From positions 2,939,157 through 3,003,156 of the forward strand of contig NC_133301.1 in NCBI RefSeq assembly GCF_005239225.2: DNA of 64,000 nucleotides. Direction: 5' to 3'. Within the stretch, counting starts at the first letter, position 1, and every line of letters begins with the position of its first letter. Shown here piece after piece: positions 50,005 to 61,625 of this stretch. This DNA is from Populus alba (lineage: Eukaryota; Streptophyta; Magnoliopsida; Malpighiales; Salicaceae). Under the pieces are notes generated by a model, which saw nothing but the letters and a program-made list of their open reading frames with translations, did not search any database and was not told the DNA's origin. Made by a program: the position numbers and the translations under genes.

Positions 50005-53000
50005 ATGATCCATGGCGAGAAGGCAAAAGACGTTGTCGTTTTGAACGACGATCCCAATTTCGAATCGGAAATCGACAAGATTCGTGGCCGCTGGGAACTC
50101 GCTTCGATTCTTAATTTTTTGAGCGTAAAATCAACAATCCTTCTTCTTCTTTTGAAAAAACCTCCTTTTTAAATAAGTTTGTGTATAAATTTTATTTAAG
50201 GATTTGAAATTGGGGTTTTCTTTACAGATATTTGAGCCAGTTCTTGGGGTTGATTTGAAGTTAACAGCAGAGGAGATTGAGAGTGGTCTCGTTAAGCCTA
50301 ATAAATCACTTGCTCAGCTTCACGTTAAGTTATTAAAGGTTCTTTTCCCCCCCAATTTTTATTTATCTATGCTTGCTTTGATTTTTCTTTTTATGAATGC
50401 AGTTATTATTATATATAAAACAATTGTAAGGCTGCTTTCATTGAAATAAAATCACTGAAGTAATCTGGGGTTAGAAATTCTTATCAAGATGTATATTTTA
50501 AGAAATAGGTGGAAATCAAAGACACGGATCGCGACAAGAGATAACCACAGCTCTTGCTTTGTGGAACCTGCATGTGGGGGCTCATAAATTTGATAGCTAT
50601 GATTATTTTTTTCTCTCCTGTCGAAAGTGTGTTTTTCATGCGTTGTTATTTTTGGTTTAAATGATGCGTGTTGTGTTTTCTTGTATTACTGGATTTGATG
50701 CATCGAGGAAGCTGTACTGATTTTTAGAGTAGAAAATCATGCGTATGGATGTTATGAAAGTTAATTGATTCATATAAGATTCTGTAGAAAGCGAGAGAAT
50801 AATGCTATATGACATGAAAGTAGTCACATGGAACCAATCCTACTCGAACGGATGCAGCGCCATTGGATGCGTAGGACACACCTTGGGGTCCCAGCGGAGC
50901 CAAAAAATCCAATGGCCATGGATCTTCTGTGAAGGGATCAGTGTCGATAGTTTGTGTGTATAACACTTTGCAAAGCGAGAAGGGATAGCTTTGCCCTCAT
51001 GTAGTTCGTGTTCAATGTTCTTCAATTTCCTTGGAAATTTTTCCAAGTGGATAATATCTTTATAAGTTTTTATGAATGTGGAATTTTCAACAGGGGATAC
51101 CACCTGTGAGTAATAAACTGAAAGCATCTGATGCATGGGTGACTGCACTTTGTAAGAAACTAGCCACGTGGTGGCCATGGGTAAGCAACTTTCAACTTTC
51201 AACTGTGTAGTGAGGATTTTCATAGAATTTGAAATTCGCACTGCTTATTACAGGTTGCTGAAGGTGAGTTACCACTGAAGGAAGCCAAAGGGTAAAACCA
51301 CCAATAATTTGTCTCATGCCATTTCCTAAAAGATAAGTTTTCATTTTTCATTTAGACTAACTCAGATCATGATGGATTGTTGCTACTGTGGCATGTGCAG
51401 AGAGGAGATATCTGAATACAAGGAACTAGATCCAACTAATAGATTGCTGATTTTGAAAGCACTATGTGAAATCAGAGCTGAAGTAATATGCCTTGCCTTT
51501 CTGATTCAACATTTTTCTCAAATGTCAGAAGTTCTTAATCTTGTTTTTAACTGGATGATGTTCTAGATAATTGTATTTCTGATTGGTACTTTTGCATTAA
51601 TTTGTTTTTGAGTATTTTTATTTTGTGCATGCTTGGTTTGTTTAAGGCTTAGTGATCATGTGTATTTGGGGAAAATCAAGTTCTCTATCTGGGTGGATAT
51701 ATTTAAGATGAATGAGATGTTGTAGTTTTTCCGTGTTTCCTTGTTAATTTGGTGTAACCCATTCACACTGTTTACAGCAAGATGATATTGCATCATATGT
51801 TAATACTTCCTTGAAAGATGGAACTGAAATTTCTTATTTCCGGAAAGATAAGGTTGGGGGAGATGGAACTGCAATCTCTTACTGGTAATTCTTGTGCATG
51901 CTCTGAATTTCATTTAACTTGCTGTGCGAGTGTTGATAATATTGATTTTACGTACAGGTATGATGGAAGTTCTACCATTGGCCATAGATTATACAAGGAA
52001 GTAAACATGACCAGGGCTAATATTAGAACGAAGGGTAAAGCATCAAAAAATCTGCCAGCTACCTGCTTGCAATGGGAAATACTTGCAACCAATCTCGAGG
52101 GATTTCAGAAAGTTGTGGTAAGTTTAGCATTCTTCTTATTCAACTGCTGGAAATTTTAGTTACTTTGTTTCTTGCTGGTAATGGCAGAGTGAACTCTCTT
52201 CTAGCAAAGTTGTGGCAGATGTTGCAGCTGGCAAGACTATTGAAACTGATGTCCTGCCTATTATTCAAAAATTTCAGAAGGTATGCTTATTTATTTCTTT
52301 TATAATCATGTCTTAATAGTGTGGGTGTTGTCACAGTTTTATCATGTGCTAGTTTATTAATCTTTCATGTTGATGATAAGTAATCTGTTCATTGTCACTG
52401 TATTCAATAGAAGAAAGATAGGGCCCTCAAACAAAAAGAAAGGCAAGAAGAGCTCCTGAACAGTTTTAGATCCTACACTGCTGGGATTACTCGTTCCTGC
52501 CGCAGTCGCAGACCTATCAGTTATACATTTGGTATGATGTGTATCTCATCTGTATTCATTCTATGGCCTGCTTGTGGGGCATATAATCAATATTTGTTGG
52601 TGTTTTTGCTTCATTTTCATTGTCTTGCTGAATGACATCAAATATCAAATAATCATACAGACCAACAGAACATTTTTGGAATTATAACTGCCTCCCTGTG
52701 GTCAATTGCGTTCCTAAACTTCTATGGGATCTCAATTTCTGAATAAGATGGAGAAAAAAGTCATGCACTAAATGTCACAAGCTAACCAATATTTTTCTTT
52801 GTTTTTTGGTTTCAATTTACCATGGTTTCTTGCTTGTTTCAAACATTTTTTTGATCTAAGAACCTTGGTTGTACTTGAGCATTACTTACAATTAACCTTT
52901 TGATTTGGGATCCAATATGCAGATGATTATGACCGTGCGATTGATGAGGCTATAAAAATAACAAAGTAAGAGTTGGCTGTTATCCCTATATGAAATATAC

Positions 53001-53740
53001 TTTTGTTGTTGCTGCTGCTTCGTGAACTGTATTTCTATATTCTGAATGTACCGACAAAATTCTTTGCTAATGCTGTTCTGAAGTTCTTTAATACCTTGAA
53101 TGCAATTTGTCCCTCTTATTGAGAATACAATACATAACCTTTTCTAGTTGCTTACTTCAATTTATTATCCAGGAAAAGGAACACAATTGAAGAGGAGAGC
53201 AATGACAGGAAACATGTTAAGCAGGAAATTGCTTCTAATGGGGGTTCAAACATGGGCATAAATTCAACAGAAAGTCTTGGTGAAAAAGGTGATTCAGACA
53301 TGAGTGCAGACTCCAAAGGTAATATTGAAAAGGGAAACTTCTCGGATAGTGAAGAAAGTGGCAAGCTTGATGAAGCAGGTAATGATGATGATGACAGCGA
53401 TGATGATTATGATGATAAAATGGATTATGATAACAGGAATAGATCTGGCAAATCTGATGAAGAAAATGAAACTTTTGGTGGCAAGAACATTGCTCGGAAG
53501 TTTGGTTCTCGTTGGAGTTCAAGACTTGCTGGAGTTGCAAGCCATCCTGTTGTGGAAGCTGGAAACTTTGGCACAAAGAATAGGTTGAGGCAAAGACCCA
53601 TGCGTAACTCTGCCCTGGACTCTATTAATGTGCTTGATTCAGATGATGAAACTTCATCAGAACATACTGCCAGCGAGATATCTGGACATGAAGATCTGTC
53701 TCCAGTTTGTAATTCAGAAGGGGTGAGTGACAGTTTGTAA
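50005..53740 (+). CDS. DDT-domain protein, DDR4-like chromatin-remodelling accessory factor
   Basis: Eleven exons join to 509 codons plus TAA: 50005-50124, 50228-50338, 51094-51180, 51254-51291, 51401-51482, 51778-51884, 51958-52117, 52188-52280, 52411-52531, 52923-52965, 53173-53740. The DDT domain covers residues ~28-106 (RGRWELASILNFLSIFEPV, then KSLAQLHVKLLKGIPPV, WVTALCKKLATWWPW). A WHIM-like helical segment follows (LDPTNRLLILKALCEIRAE, ~125-145). The last exon encodes an acidic, Asp-rich region and a basic end with RWSSRLAGV. DDT proteins are known nuclear partners of ISWI-type remodellers (CHR11/CHR17 in Arabidopsis). The exon 2 donor is GTTCTT, a weak but usable GT site. An overlapping ATG at 50012 opens a frame that stops quickly, so the ATG at 50005 is preferred. 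The family is secure; DDR4 versus another DDT paralogue is not. Confidence 0.88.
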
Positions 53741-55930
53741 ACCAGTTTGTGCAAGTGATTAATCCTTGAGAATTTTGCTGGGAGGAGATATCGATGCAGA
53801 AACATATCTTGAAGTCAGTGCATGTTAACAGCAAGTTTTGAAAATGTGCCAATCCCTGTTATTCCGTCTAGGAATCCAAACTCTAATCTGCACCTCCTGC
53901 CCTGTGCTTTCTGAGATCCTGTTTTGTTAGGATTTATAGAGAGAAAGATGTCCTGTACAGAGTTGTAAAGCTACCACTAAGTAGGCACCGACGGATTTAC
54001 ATCTTTTGTTTACTCTGTTTAAATGGAATTCCTCTCTATTATGGAAGAATCATATGTATAATTAATTTATTAACGGCTTGTAAAAGAGGTTGTCAGATAA
54101 TTGGAAACATGGGATTTCGCTAATTTCCGGGCTTCAAACTGATACAATCATCGCGAAGCTCTTTTTGACAGGGTTCCCAACATATCTTGAACCCGCTCAT
54201 TCCGCTCCTCGTAGAGATAGTTTTACTTTTTCCAGTGCTGTAAATTGGTTCTTAATTGCGAGGGGTTATGGAAGGAAAGTTTACCTCCATTGTATGGCCA
54301 AAGGGTCAAAATGACCTTCTTGTAGGGCCAAAGGGTCATAATGACCTTCCAATGAACCAAAAAAAAAACCCCTTCCTCACTGCATGGATTTTACTTAAAT
54401 TTTACTTCGGGAATGTATATATGATGTATGCATCAGAAGTTTCCTAGAGAAGAATACAGTATCAAATATCTGCTTAAAGTTAAAATAAAATCTTGAAACG
54501 ATAGCAGTGATCTTCTCCTCCCAGCATTCGGCAGGCACCGTTGAGCCTGAGCCTGCACTGTTTTTGTCTTTACTTTTTTCAAATCCTGGCTGACGTCTGT
54601 CAGATTAAAGCCCAAAAATGTGTTCCCAAGTGGAAAACAGAGGTCTGGATTAAGAGTGCTTAAAACTAACGTATGGATCAGAAAGTTCATAGGATTTCTG
54701 GTCACAATCTTATTATTAGTCTCCTTAGATTAGGCAATCCTTTGAGGAAGGAGGCTATGATTGGAACTTGGTCTGCATATGAACCATCGATTAGCAGAAC
54801 CAAGTGGTGTAGCTTCTTGAAAACCATCGGAAAGTCTTTTTGCGTAAAGAAAATCTGCGGCATCAAAAAGCCTAAGGTCATCGAAAGAAACAAAACAAAC
54901 AGAAACGGGAACGAATGATATCCTCAATACGCAAGTGATCTGACGAGCTTATATTCCATGTCTCAAGGTTTTCAGCCATAATAATAACTCGTCTGCAGGG
55001 AAATTTTATTTTCTTGTATCTTCTTTCCCACTCTCTTTCCATCTCTTCTTCCCGCTAAAATGATCAAAACCCAAATCCAATTCGCAATCAACTACGATAA
55101 TTCAAATCTAAGTTCTGTTCTCCTATCCATACAACTGAAAACCCAGTTTTCTTTTTAAGGACATGTAGTGAGAAAGTTACCAAATAAACATAGCATTCAT
55201 AGACTTGAAAGAGAATAAGCTCAATGGCTACAGTTTCTTCACTCCCTGTGCCTTCTCTGCTTTCTCCATGATCTCTAGAGAGAGAAAGATATATCTTGAT
55301 ACAGAAATCTGGATCAGAGAGCAATGGAAGTGTGAATTCACATAGAGAAAGTTGGGGAATTTAGGGGAACAAAACAGGGGTGTTTTAAGGAACAAGAAAC
55401 AGAGTTTGCAGAGGGAGTTGTATCTGTCTCCGAGTTTTCCTTTGCTCATACAAAAAATACTTGATGTAATAAAAACTCTATGCTAGTTCCAATTTTTCCC
55501 TAAAAAACATTACCTCACGGAATAAAAAAAAACATTTGTAGATTGATACATTGCGGAGTGAGTTTCAATTTATTTTTATTTTTTTAAATTTTATTTTTTT
55601 AATATTTTTAAATTGATATGATGATGTCATATAAATTTTTAAAAATTAAAAAATATTATTTTATATTTTCCAAATATATATTTTTTTTAAATCAACCAAC
55701 ACTACTGCATCAAATAATAAATATCAAACCACGACATTCTCTTAGTATCTTCGACATGTGCACCTCCACTGTCCATTATACAAGAAATTATTAAAGACTT
55801 TTTGGTATAATTTCCGATTTTTAATAAAAACAAAAAAAATATTATTTCCAAATCTTTAAAATAAAAAATCACAAACGATTATACCATCAACCCAAAAATT
55901 CTCGCAGTCCAACAACACATAACAAGATTC
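53741..55930. other. 3' UTR of the DDT gene, then intergenic DNA
   Basis: Bases 53741-~54080 read like a 3' UTR. Bases 54292-54350 hold a two-copy ~29-bp repeat ('ggccaaagggtca.aatgacctt'). Bases 54480-55450 are moderately GC with short frames on both strands (54673-54918 plus, 55088-55449 minus); none matches a family I know. Bases 55560-55690 are AT-rich MITE-like text. Confidence 0.4.
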
Positions 55931-55934
55931 TTAT

Positions 55935-56055
55935 GGCCCAAGGACCTAAAATTAGAAGGCCCAATATAGGAAAAAACTCATTCAACCTAGCCCAGACCAT
56001 ACCAGACCAGCCCAACCCAAACATTATTTAGCCCAACCCATCCCATCCTAGCCCA
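55935..56055 (-). promoter_or_regulatory. Cluster of site II (TGGGCC/T) motifs upstream of the GET2 gene
   Basis: Six GGCCCA/AGCCCA words (minus strand TGGGCC or TGGGCT) occur at 55935, 55958, 55989, 56009, 56030 and 56050, 95-215 bp before the ATG. Site II elements are known TCP-bound promoter motifs of growth and housekeeping genes. Confidence 0.55.
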
Positions 56056-56149
56056 AACAATCCCATACAAGCAACCAGGACTTGAAGAGATATAAAAATA
56101 TAAAATATAAATCAAACCGAATCCGTCAAGCATCGCAGGACGGCGAATA

Positions 56150-57293
56150 ATGGCATCCACAACTAGAGAATCCAGAAGGAGAAAGATCGTCGATAGAGGA
56201 TCTGACCGTTTAGCCCTCATCACCGGTCAGATCCAAGCCATCCCATCCCAAAAGTTGATTTTCGAGGACTCACTTCCTCATATCTCCGATGAAATCACCG
56301 GTACGGTGCTCCCTCTCTCCCCTTCTCATATCATATGTCGAATCTAATTGCCCCATTGTTTTCTTAGTAGATTCTGAGAGCCTACAAAAGCGGTAAGGCT
56401 GTGTTTGTTTTGATGCTTTCTTGATCGTTATATCATAGTTTAAACATTGCCCGAAGGCTGTGTTTTGAAAGGTAAGGTTTAGTTGCTGCTGCTAGACAAT
56501 GAATGTAATCTGTTTAACAGTTACTTTAGGGATCTACGGGTTAGAATTATGAAGAATTTAAAAGGTTATCGTGCTTTTATATCTATAAATTATTCAGGAT
56601 TCTAAATTTCGAAACTTGATTTTTGTTGCAGTTTCTCCTGATGGGAAAGATGGAGTTTCTGATTCTACGTTGGTGAATAGTGAGCCCGCCACCATTGCTT
56701 CTGGCAGCGATGGAAGCACTGTGGAAACATCTTTACGTGGATTTGAGACAGGTGTGGAAGCATCATTAGCTCCTTCTGTGGAAACAAGCAGCAAAGTAGA
56801 ATCATCTTTGGCCACATCAACGGTTCAGAAATCGACCAGGTCATCTTCAGGAACAGAGCAAAAGATAAAACCACGACCACATATAAGTAGTTTTGTGACT
56901 CCAAATCAAATCAGCTCCGCCATCGCAGCATCAGAGAAATCCCGACTTCTTTGTTCTGTAGTTGTAGGCCTTTTGGTTGTCTTATCGTATTTAGGATTTC
57001 CTCTCCTGGGCAGCAACTTTGTGAGGAACATTATTGGTTTTAGGCCTCTTTATCTACTTTTGTTTACCAATTTAACCCTTGTGTTAGTGCCGCTTCTCTT
57101 CAACAATCAAAGAGGGTTTGAAAGGGCTGTAGATGCAGAAAGCAAGATTCCTTCAACTGATGGTTCTGATTGGATTAAACAAGCAGGTAACGTGATGGAG
57201 GTAGGTTTGGTGATTCAAAGGGCCATGGATGCAGCATTTATGGATTGCAGTGTGTATGCCGTAATAATCATTTGCGGCCTTGCCTTGGTCTAG
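56150..57293 (+). CDS. GET2: GET2/G1IP-type tail-anchored protein receptor subunit
   Basis: Two exons, 56150-56300 and 56632-57293, joined across a GT-AG intron, give 270 codons plus TAG. The cytosolic N-terminus holds the Get2/CAML signature: RRRK at residues 9-12 followed by IVDRGSDRLALITG, the known docking site for the GET3 ATPase. After a Ser/Thr-rich linker come three hydrophobic segments, ~156-177 (LLCSVVVGLLVVLSYLG), ~187-207 (RPLYLLLFTNLTLVLVPLL) and ~251-270 (CSVYAVIIICGLALV), with the last at the C-terminus. With GET1 such proteins form the ER membrane receptor for tail-anchored protein insertion. Arabidopsis At4g32680 (G1IP/GET2) is the model for this architecture. The sequence is divergent outside the N-terminal motif, as is usual for the family. 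Nothing looks broken. Confidence 0.85.
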
Positions 57294-58029
57294 TAATTTA
57301 GCTACTTGATCAAATATGTTATTTCCCTTAACATGTATTAGTTCATTCTTTCTGGAACAATCTTTGGTTTCTGAATAAATTTATGATGATTTTATTTTCT
57401 GCACTCACTACTTCTCTCTGTGATTTGATCCGCATATGGGACATGCATTTATGGAAAAAAGATCCTGCTTTGCAAAACATCTCTTATCCTGCTATACTAT
57501 GCTTTGAAATTCAAGTGGGTTGGGGGTGGAAGATCCAATTTCATAGTGCAGGTTTTGCACTTCATCACGAGCTGTCTGGATTTGTTGCTCGAACCTGGTA
57601 AACGATCCCAGTCACACATACAATTTGACCTATGCATTTTTGTGCCTTGATAACATTAATCATAACGAATTATAACTTTCTTGTTCGGGCACTGTGAAAC
57701 CTATTGGCAAGCTACAAGTCAGAATCAAAGACATTTTGGTCAAACATATTGCTAACATGGCACAGTAGAGCGTGTACAAGACGTTGCACGTACACCTTTG
57801 AAATCAATCAATGAATTTTCGAGTTTGTCAATCACACGAATTCAAAAGGCATCCAGATGAGAAAGATTCCCATCAAGCTGCGTGCTCTGATTCTGCAAGA
57901 TGCCATAAACTTTATGAATCCCAGTTGTTCTTTGGATCGAGAGCTTCTTTCTTGCCAAGGAACTGTTCTTTGTCCAGCACCAATTCTAAGCTTTAGCTAC
58001 GTGGACATTTCCCATTGGAGGTTCTTGTG
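57294..58029. other. Convergent 3' region between GET2 and MEF21
   Basis: It probably holds the 3' UTRs of both genes. Short frames at 57383-57601 and 57811-57996 (plus) show no family similarity. Confidence 0.5.
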
Positions 58030-59673
58030 TTAACCCAGACATTCACTCCCATCCTCAAGCATTATTTCAATTAAATGAGGATCAGTTGTGTCCTGATGGG
58101 AAGTCAGCAACTCTAGCAACCAGAAAATGTCTCTTGAAAATGGCTTCGAATCATCCCATGATACAAATTCTTGAACCACATTGTTGATGTCAATCAAACT
58201 AGACCCTGGTGTTTTCTTCATGCTCTTACTTTTGATAAGCTTTCTCATCCTTGACACACCGTCCCACTTGCCAAGATCTGCATATATATTGGAAAGCAAA
58301 ACATAATTTCCTGTATCATCTGGTTCAAGCTCTTCAAGGTGTTCCATTGCAATAATAGCAATATCAAGATTAGAATGAGTCCTGCAAGAACTTAATAATG
58401 AACCCCATATCTTCGAATCAGGCTTCATAGGCATCTTCTCTATAACATCAAGAGCCTGACTAAGGCGCCCTGCACGTCCAAGAATATCGACCAAGCAGCC
58501 ATAATGCTCAACCTCTGGCTCTATATGATAATCTTTACTCATGGAATCGAAGTACGCTAACCCCTCATTCCAAAAACCAGCATGAGCACAAGCTGATAGA
58601 AGACCAAGAAACGTAATACCATTTGGTTCAATCTTTGCTTTCTTCATTCTTTTAAACAATTCAATGGCTTCGCGAGCTTTCCCATGATTTGCAAGCCCTC
58701 CAATCATGGTACTCCAAGAAATCACATCCCCTTTGGACATTTGATCAAACAAATGACAAGCTTGACCAATGCAACCACATTTTGAGTACATTTCCATAAG
58801 AGCATTACATATAGATGTCTTCCTCAACAACCCATTTCTGTCACAATACATATGTATCCATTTCCCAACTTCAAGAGCTCCTAGCTGCGCACACGCTGGC
58901 AAAACAGAAATAATACTAATCTCATCAGGCTCAACGCCCCCAATTTGCATTTGACGAAACATATACAACGCATCGGCGTACGATCCAAGCCGCGTGTAAC
59001 CAGAAATCATCGCCGTCCAAGATACTATAGTCCTGTAAGGCATTAAATCAAACAAAGCTCCTGCCTTTCTCATCTGACCCACCCCAGCATGCCCAGAAAT
59101 AATACTATTCCACGAAATTACATCTCTTTCAACCATACCATCAAACACCTTATGTGCGTCCAACAAACTAGCACACTTTGTGTACATATCAATTAGAGCA
59201 TTCTCCGTAGTAATATTAGACTTCGGCCCAAACTTGCACAAGTGGGCATGGACTTGCTTACCTAGATTATAACATACAAGCCCTGAACAAGATTTAATAA
59301 CAAAGGGGAATGTGAATCTGTCAGGGAAAATTGGGTTTTCACTTTCCGGGTCTTTTAGCCTTAGCATTTCCTTATAAAACAAGATTGCTAAAGTAGACAC
59401 TTTATTGTGTGTGTGAGCTCTTATCATTGCATTGTATAAATACCCATTTGGTTCCTTCACTTGCTTAAAAAGCAAGCTGGCGTAACCAAGATCCTCAGTT
59501 TTATCACACACATCTACCATTTTTGTCACTAAGAAGCTGCTCTGCGAAAGTGAGTACTTGATAACATGAGCATGGATGCTCTTCAACTCTACAATGTTTT
59601 TGCAGTTTTGCAAAATGGGTACAAAGAAATTCTCTAGTTCTCTGATTTTCAGGGCACAAATTCTTGTTGCCAT
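58030..59673 (-). CDS. MEF21: PLS-class PPR protein with E domain, MEF21 orthologue
   Basis: Intronless 547-codon frame. After IRELENFFVPILQNCKN at the N-terminus it consists of PLS-type PPR repeats (for example NALIDMYTKCASLLDAHKVF, ERDVISWNSIISGHAGVGQM, NALMEMYSKCGCIGQACHLF) and ends with an E/E+ region (PDSKIWGSLLSSCRTHSNLD, KKTPGSSLIDINNVVQEFVS). No DYW domain is present. The N-terminal block and E domain match Arabidopsis MEF21 (At2g20540), a mitochondrial C-to-U RNA editing factor, in order and length. Proteins lacking DYW are thought to recruit a DYW partner for catalysis. The ATG at 59673 gives a short N-terminus before the conserved IRELENFF block. The gene is head to head, 126 bp apart, with a decayed PPR gene. 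Confidence 0.9.
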   Translation of the reverse strand: MATRICALKIRELENFFVPILQNCKNIVELKSIHAHVIKYSLSQSSFLVTKMVDVCDKTEDLGYASLLFKQVKEPNGYLYNAMIRAHTHNKVSTLAILFYKEMLRLKDPESENPIFPDRFTFPFVIKSCSGLVCYNLGKQVHAHLCKFGPKSNITTENALIDMYTKCASLLDAHKVFDGMVERDVISWNSIISGHAGVGQMRKAGALFDLMPYRTIVSWTAMISGYTRLGSYADALYMFRQMQIGGVEPDEISIISVLPACAQLGALEVGKWIHMYCDRNGLLRKTSICNALMEMYSKCGCIGQACHLFDQMSKGDVISWSTMIGGLANHGKAREAIELFKRMKKAKIEPNGITFLGLLSACAHAGFWNEGLAYFDSMSKDYHIEPEVEHYGCLVDILGRAGRLSQALDVIEKMPMKPDSKIWGSLLSSCRTHSNLDIAIIAMEHLEELEPDDTGNYVLLSNIYADLGKWDGVSRMRKLIKSKSMKKTPGSSLIDINNVVQEFVSWDDSKPFSRDIFWLLELLTSHQDTTDPHLIEIMLEDGSECLG

Positions 59674-59799
59674 TATTGACTGTAAAGAAGGGAGCTTTTA
59701 GTCTATTTGGCAATCAATGAATAGAGGGTTGTTTTCAGTGCCAGGAGAGGCAGAAGTTAGTAAACTTTTTGCGGTTTTGTTCAAAAAAGTTTGTTTCTT

Positions 59800-61403
59800 G
59801 ATCAAGGAATGCAAGTGCACGGAGCTTTAGTGAAAATGGGGTTTGGGTTCGACTTGACGTTAAGCAATGATCTTATTATAGCTATGTATGGAAAATGAGG
59901 TAGAGTGAATGATGCTTGTGATGTGTTTGATAGAATGCTTGAAAGAAATGTGGTTTCACGGAGAGCCCTTATGCGTGGGCACATACAAATTGGGAGCCCC
60001 CTAGAGTCATTATTACTCTTCTCCAAAATGGGCTTATCGGGTGCGACACCGAATGATTTCACCTTTTCGATGAATCTCAAAGCCCGTGGTTTGTTGAATA
60101 GCTTTGACATCGGAGGACAAACTCATGATATTCGTGTGAAAACTGGATTTGATATGGTGAATGTGGTAGGGAATTCTATCACTTACATGTTCTCAAACTA
60201 TGGAAGAACCACTGAAGCCTCCCGTATGTTTGAAGTCATGCTTATTAGGAACCTTGTAAGCTGGAATGCTGTGACAGCAGGATATACTCTTGCAGGATTT
60301 TATGAGAAAGCTCTAGTTTTGTTTCCAAAAAATGAAAGAAGGTGGGGAAATCCTTGATGAATTTACGTTTGCAAGCACATTGAAGGCTTGCACTGTCTTC
60401 GTGCAATCAAGGAAGGAAACCAAATTCATGTTCTCTTGATTGCTAGTGGATTCTTGTATTCTGCTAATACTGCTATTGCTGGCGCTCTTGTTGTTCTATA
60501 TGTGAAATGTGGGAAGTTTTTTGAGGCGAGGAGAGTGTTTAGTCGTATTGAAGAGAAGGATGTCATTGTATCTGAAGTGTGGAATGATAGATGAAGCAGA
60601 GAGACTTTTCGTTGAAATGCCCGCTAGAAATGTGATTTCTTGGACATTTATGATCACTGGCTATGGAAAGCATGGTCTTGGCGTAAAGGCAATTCGTCGC
60701 TTCAATGAGATGCAATGATGGAGTACGGAGTGTCTTTTTTCATTCCTACACAAATTAATAAAACTCAGTTTAAATATCATAAATTAATTACCATATATAT
60801 AAATCATCCTAAAATTTTATGAAAGATTTAATGTCAAGATATAGATTTAAAATCTAATGACTAAAAGAAAAGTTGACATGAGAGAAAAAAAAAGATTATT
60901 ATGAACATAATAAAATTTTATTTTTGATTTTCATAACACAATTCTAACTATATCTTATAATTTTATTTGATGTTCTTTAAAGATATAATTAGAATCGTTT
61001 TATTAAGATTTTTTAACGATATAAAGTGTATAAAAAAAAGATTCTCCATGTTTCCAATCTTTCTTTTCATTTTTATTTGTCTTTCTTACTACATTATTTT
61101 ATCTTTTTTATTATTATTGAATTTTAAATCTTTTTTTTATTATTAAAATTTTAAATTATTTTATTATTAAAATTAATGAATTTATAAAAGACATTGAGTG
61201 AACAACCGCCATTATAACAAAATCAATATTCAAAAACACAATTATATTGTTTGATATTTACAAAGACCTTTTCAACCGACCATTCATTCTTCCAAAGTTT
61301 TTACTAAACTGTGTAATTTGTTTTATAATAAAAATACTATTACCGAGCCTGATGATTTGATTTATTTGGCAGTGCTCTTAGGCTGCAGTCATTCAGGGAC
61401 TAG
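59800..61403 (+). pseudogene. Decayed PPR-DYW-type gene (similar to At3g15130)
   Basis: A PLS-class PPR can be followed on the plus strand: GMQVHGALVKMGFGFDLTL, then a nonsense TGA at 59896-59898 where a Cys codon is expected (MYGK*GRVNDA), ERNVVSRRALMRGHIQIG and NDFTFSMNLKARGLLNSFD. A one-base shift occurs near 60330, then DEFTFASTLKACT and another shift near 60400, then GNQIHVLLIASGF. About 80 codons are missing between EEKDVI and [11 protein letters not shown] (around 60570). The frame stops after [17 protein letters not shown] at ~60718. A ~610-bp AT-rich insertion follows, then EPDDLIYLAVLLGCSHSG resumes at ~61333-61400 and is cut off by a MITE at 61407. N-terminus, E and DYW domains are absent. 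It cannot make a full PPR protein. Confidence 0.88.
60719..61329. mobile_element. Insertion splitting the PPR pseudogene
   Basis: AT-rich sequence lies exactly between two adjacent PPR codon blocks (FNEMQ and EPDDLIYLAVL). It contains an imperfect inverted pair, 'ttctaactatatctt' with 'aaagatataattagaa', around 60950-60990. No clear terminal repeats were found, so the element type is unknown. Confidence 0.5.
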
Positions 61404-61406
61404 TAA

Positions 61407-61622
61407 GAGCGTGTTTGGTAGTGTGGTAGCGGTTGCTTTTCAAATAATTTTTCGTGCCGAAATACATGCTAATAATATTTTTTTATTTTTTAAAAATCAT
61501 TTTTGACATCAGCACATCAAAACGATCCAAAAAGTACAAACCGAACTCAATTTTAGCAAAAAAAAAAAAAAAAATTTGAAATTTGACGAAACGCAGTTTC
61601 GACCGCACTACCAAACGGTCCC
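61407..61622. mobile_element. Best-preserved MITE of the abundant family (PIF/Harbinger-like)
   Basis: 216 bp flanked by TAA on both sides (61404-61406, 61623-61625). The left end is gagcgtgtttggtagtgtgg; the right end, inverted, is gggaccgtttggtagtgcgg. A 3-bp TAA/TTA target and GG..GTTTGG-type ends fit PIF/Harbinger MITEs. It carries the internal signature 'gacatcagcacatcaaaacg'. It interrupts the PPR pseudogene. Confidence 0.85.
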
Positions 61623-61625
61623 TAA

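Noticed and set aside
53235..53852. Minus-strand and alternate plus frames over the DDT last exon (His- and Met-rich)
   Set aside because: Shadows created by the GAT-rich acidic coding tract.
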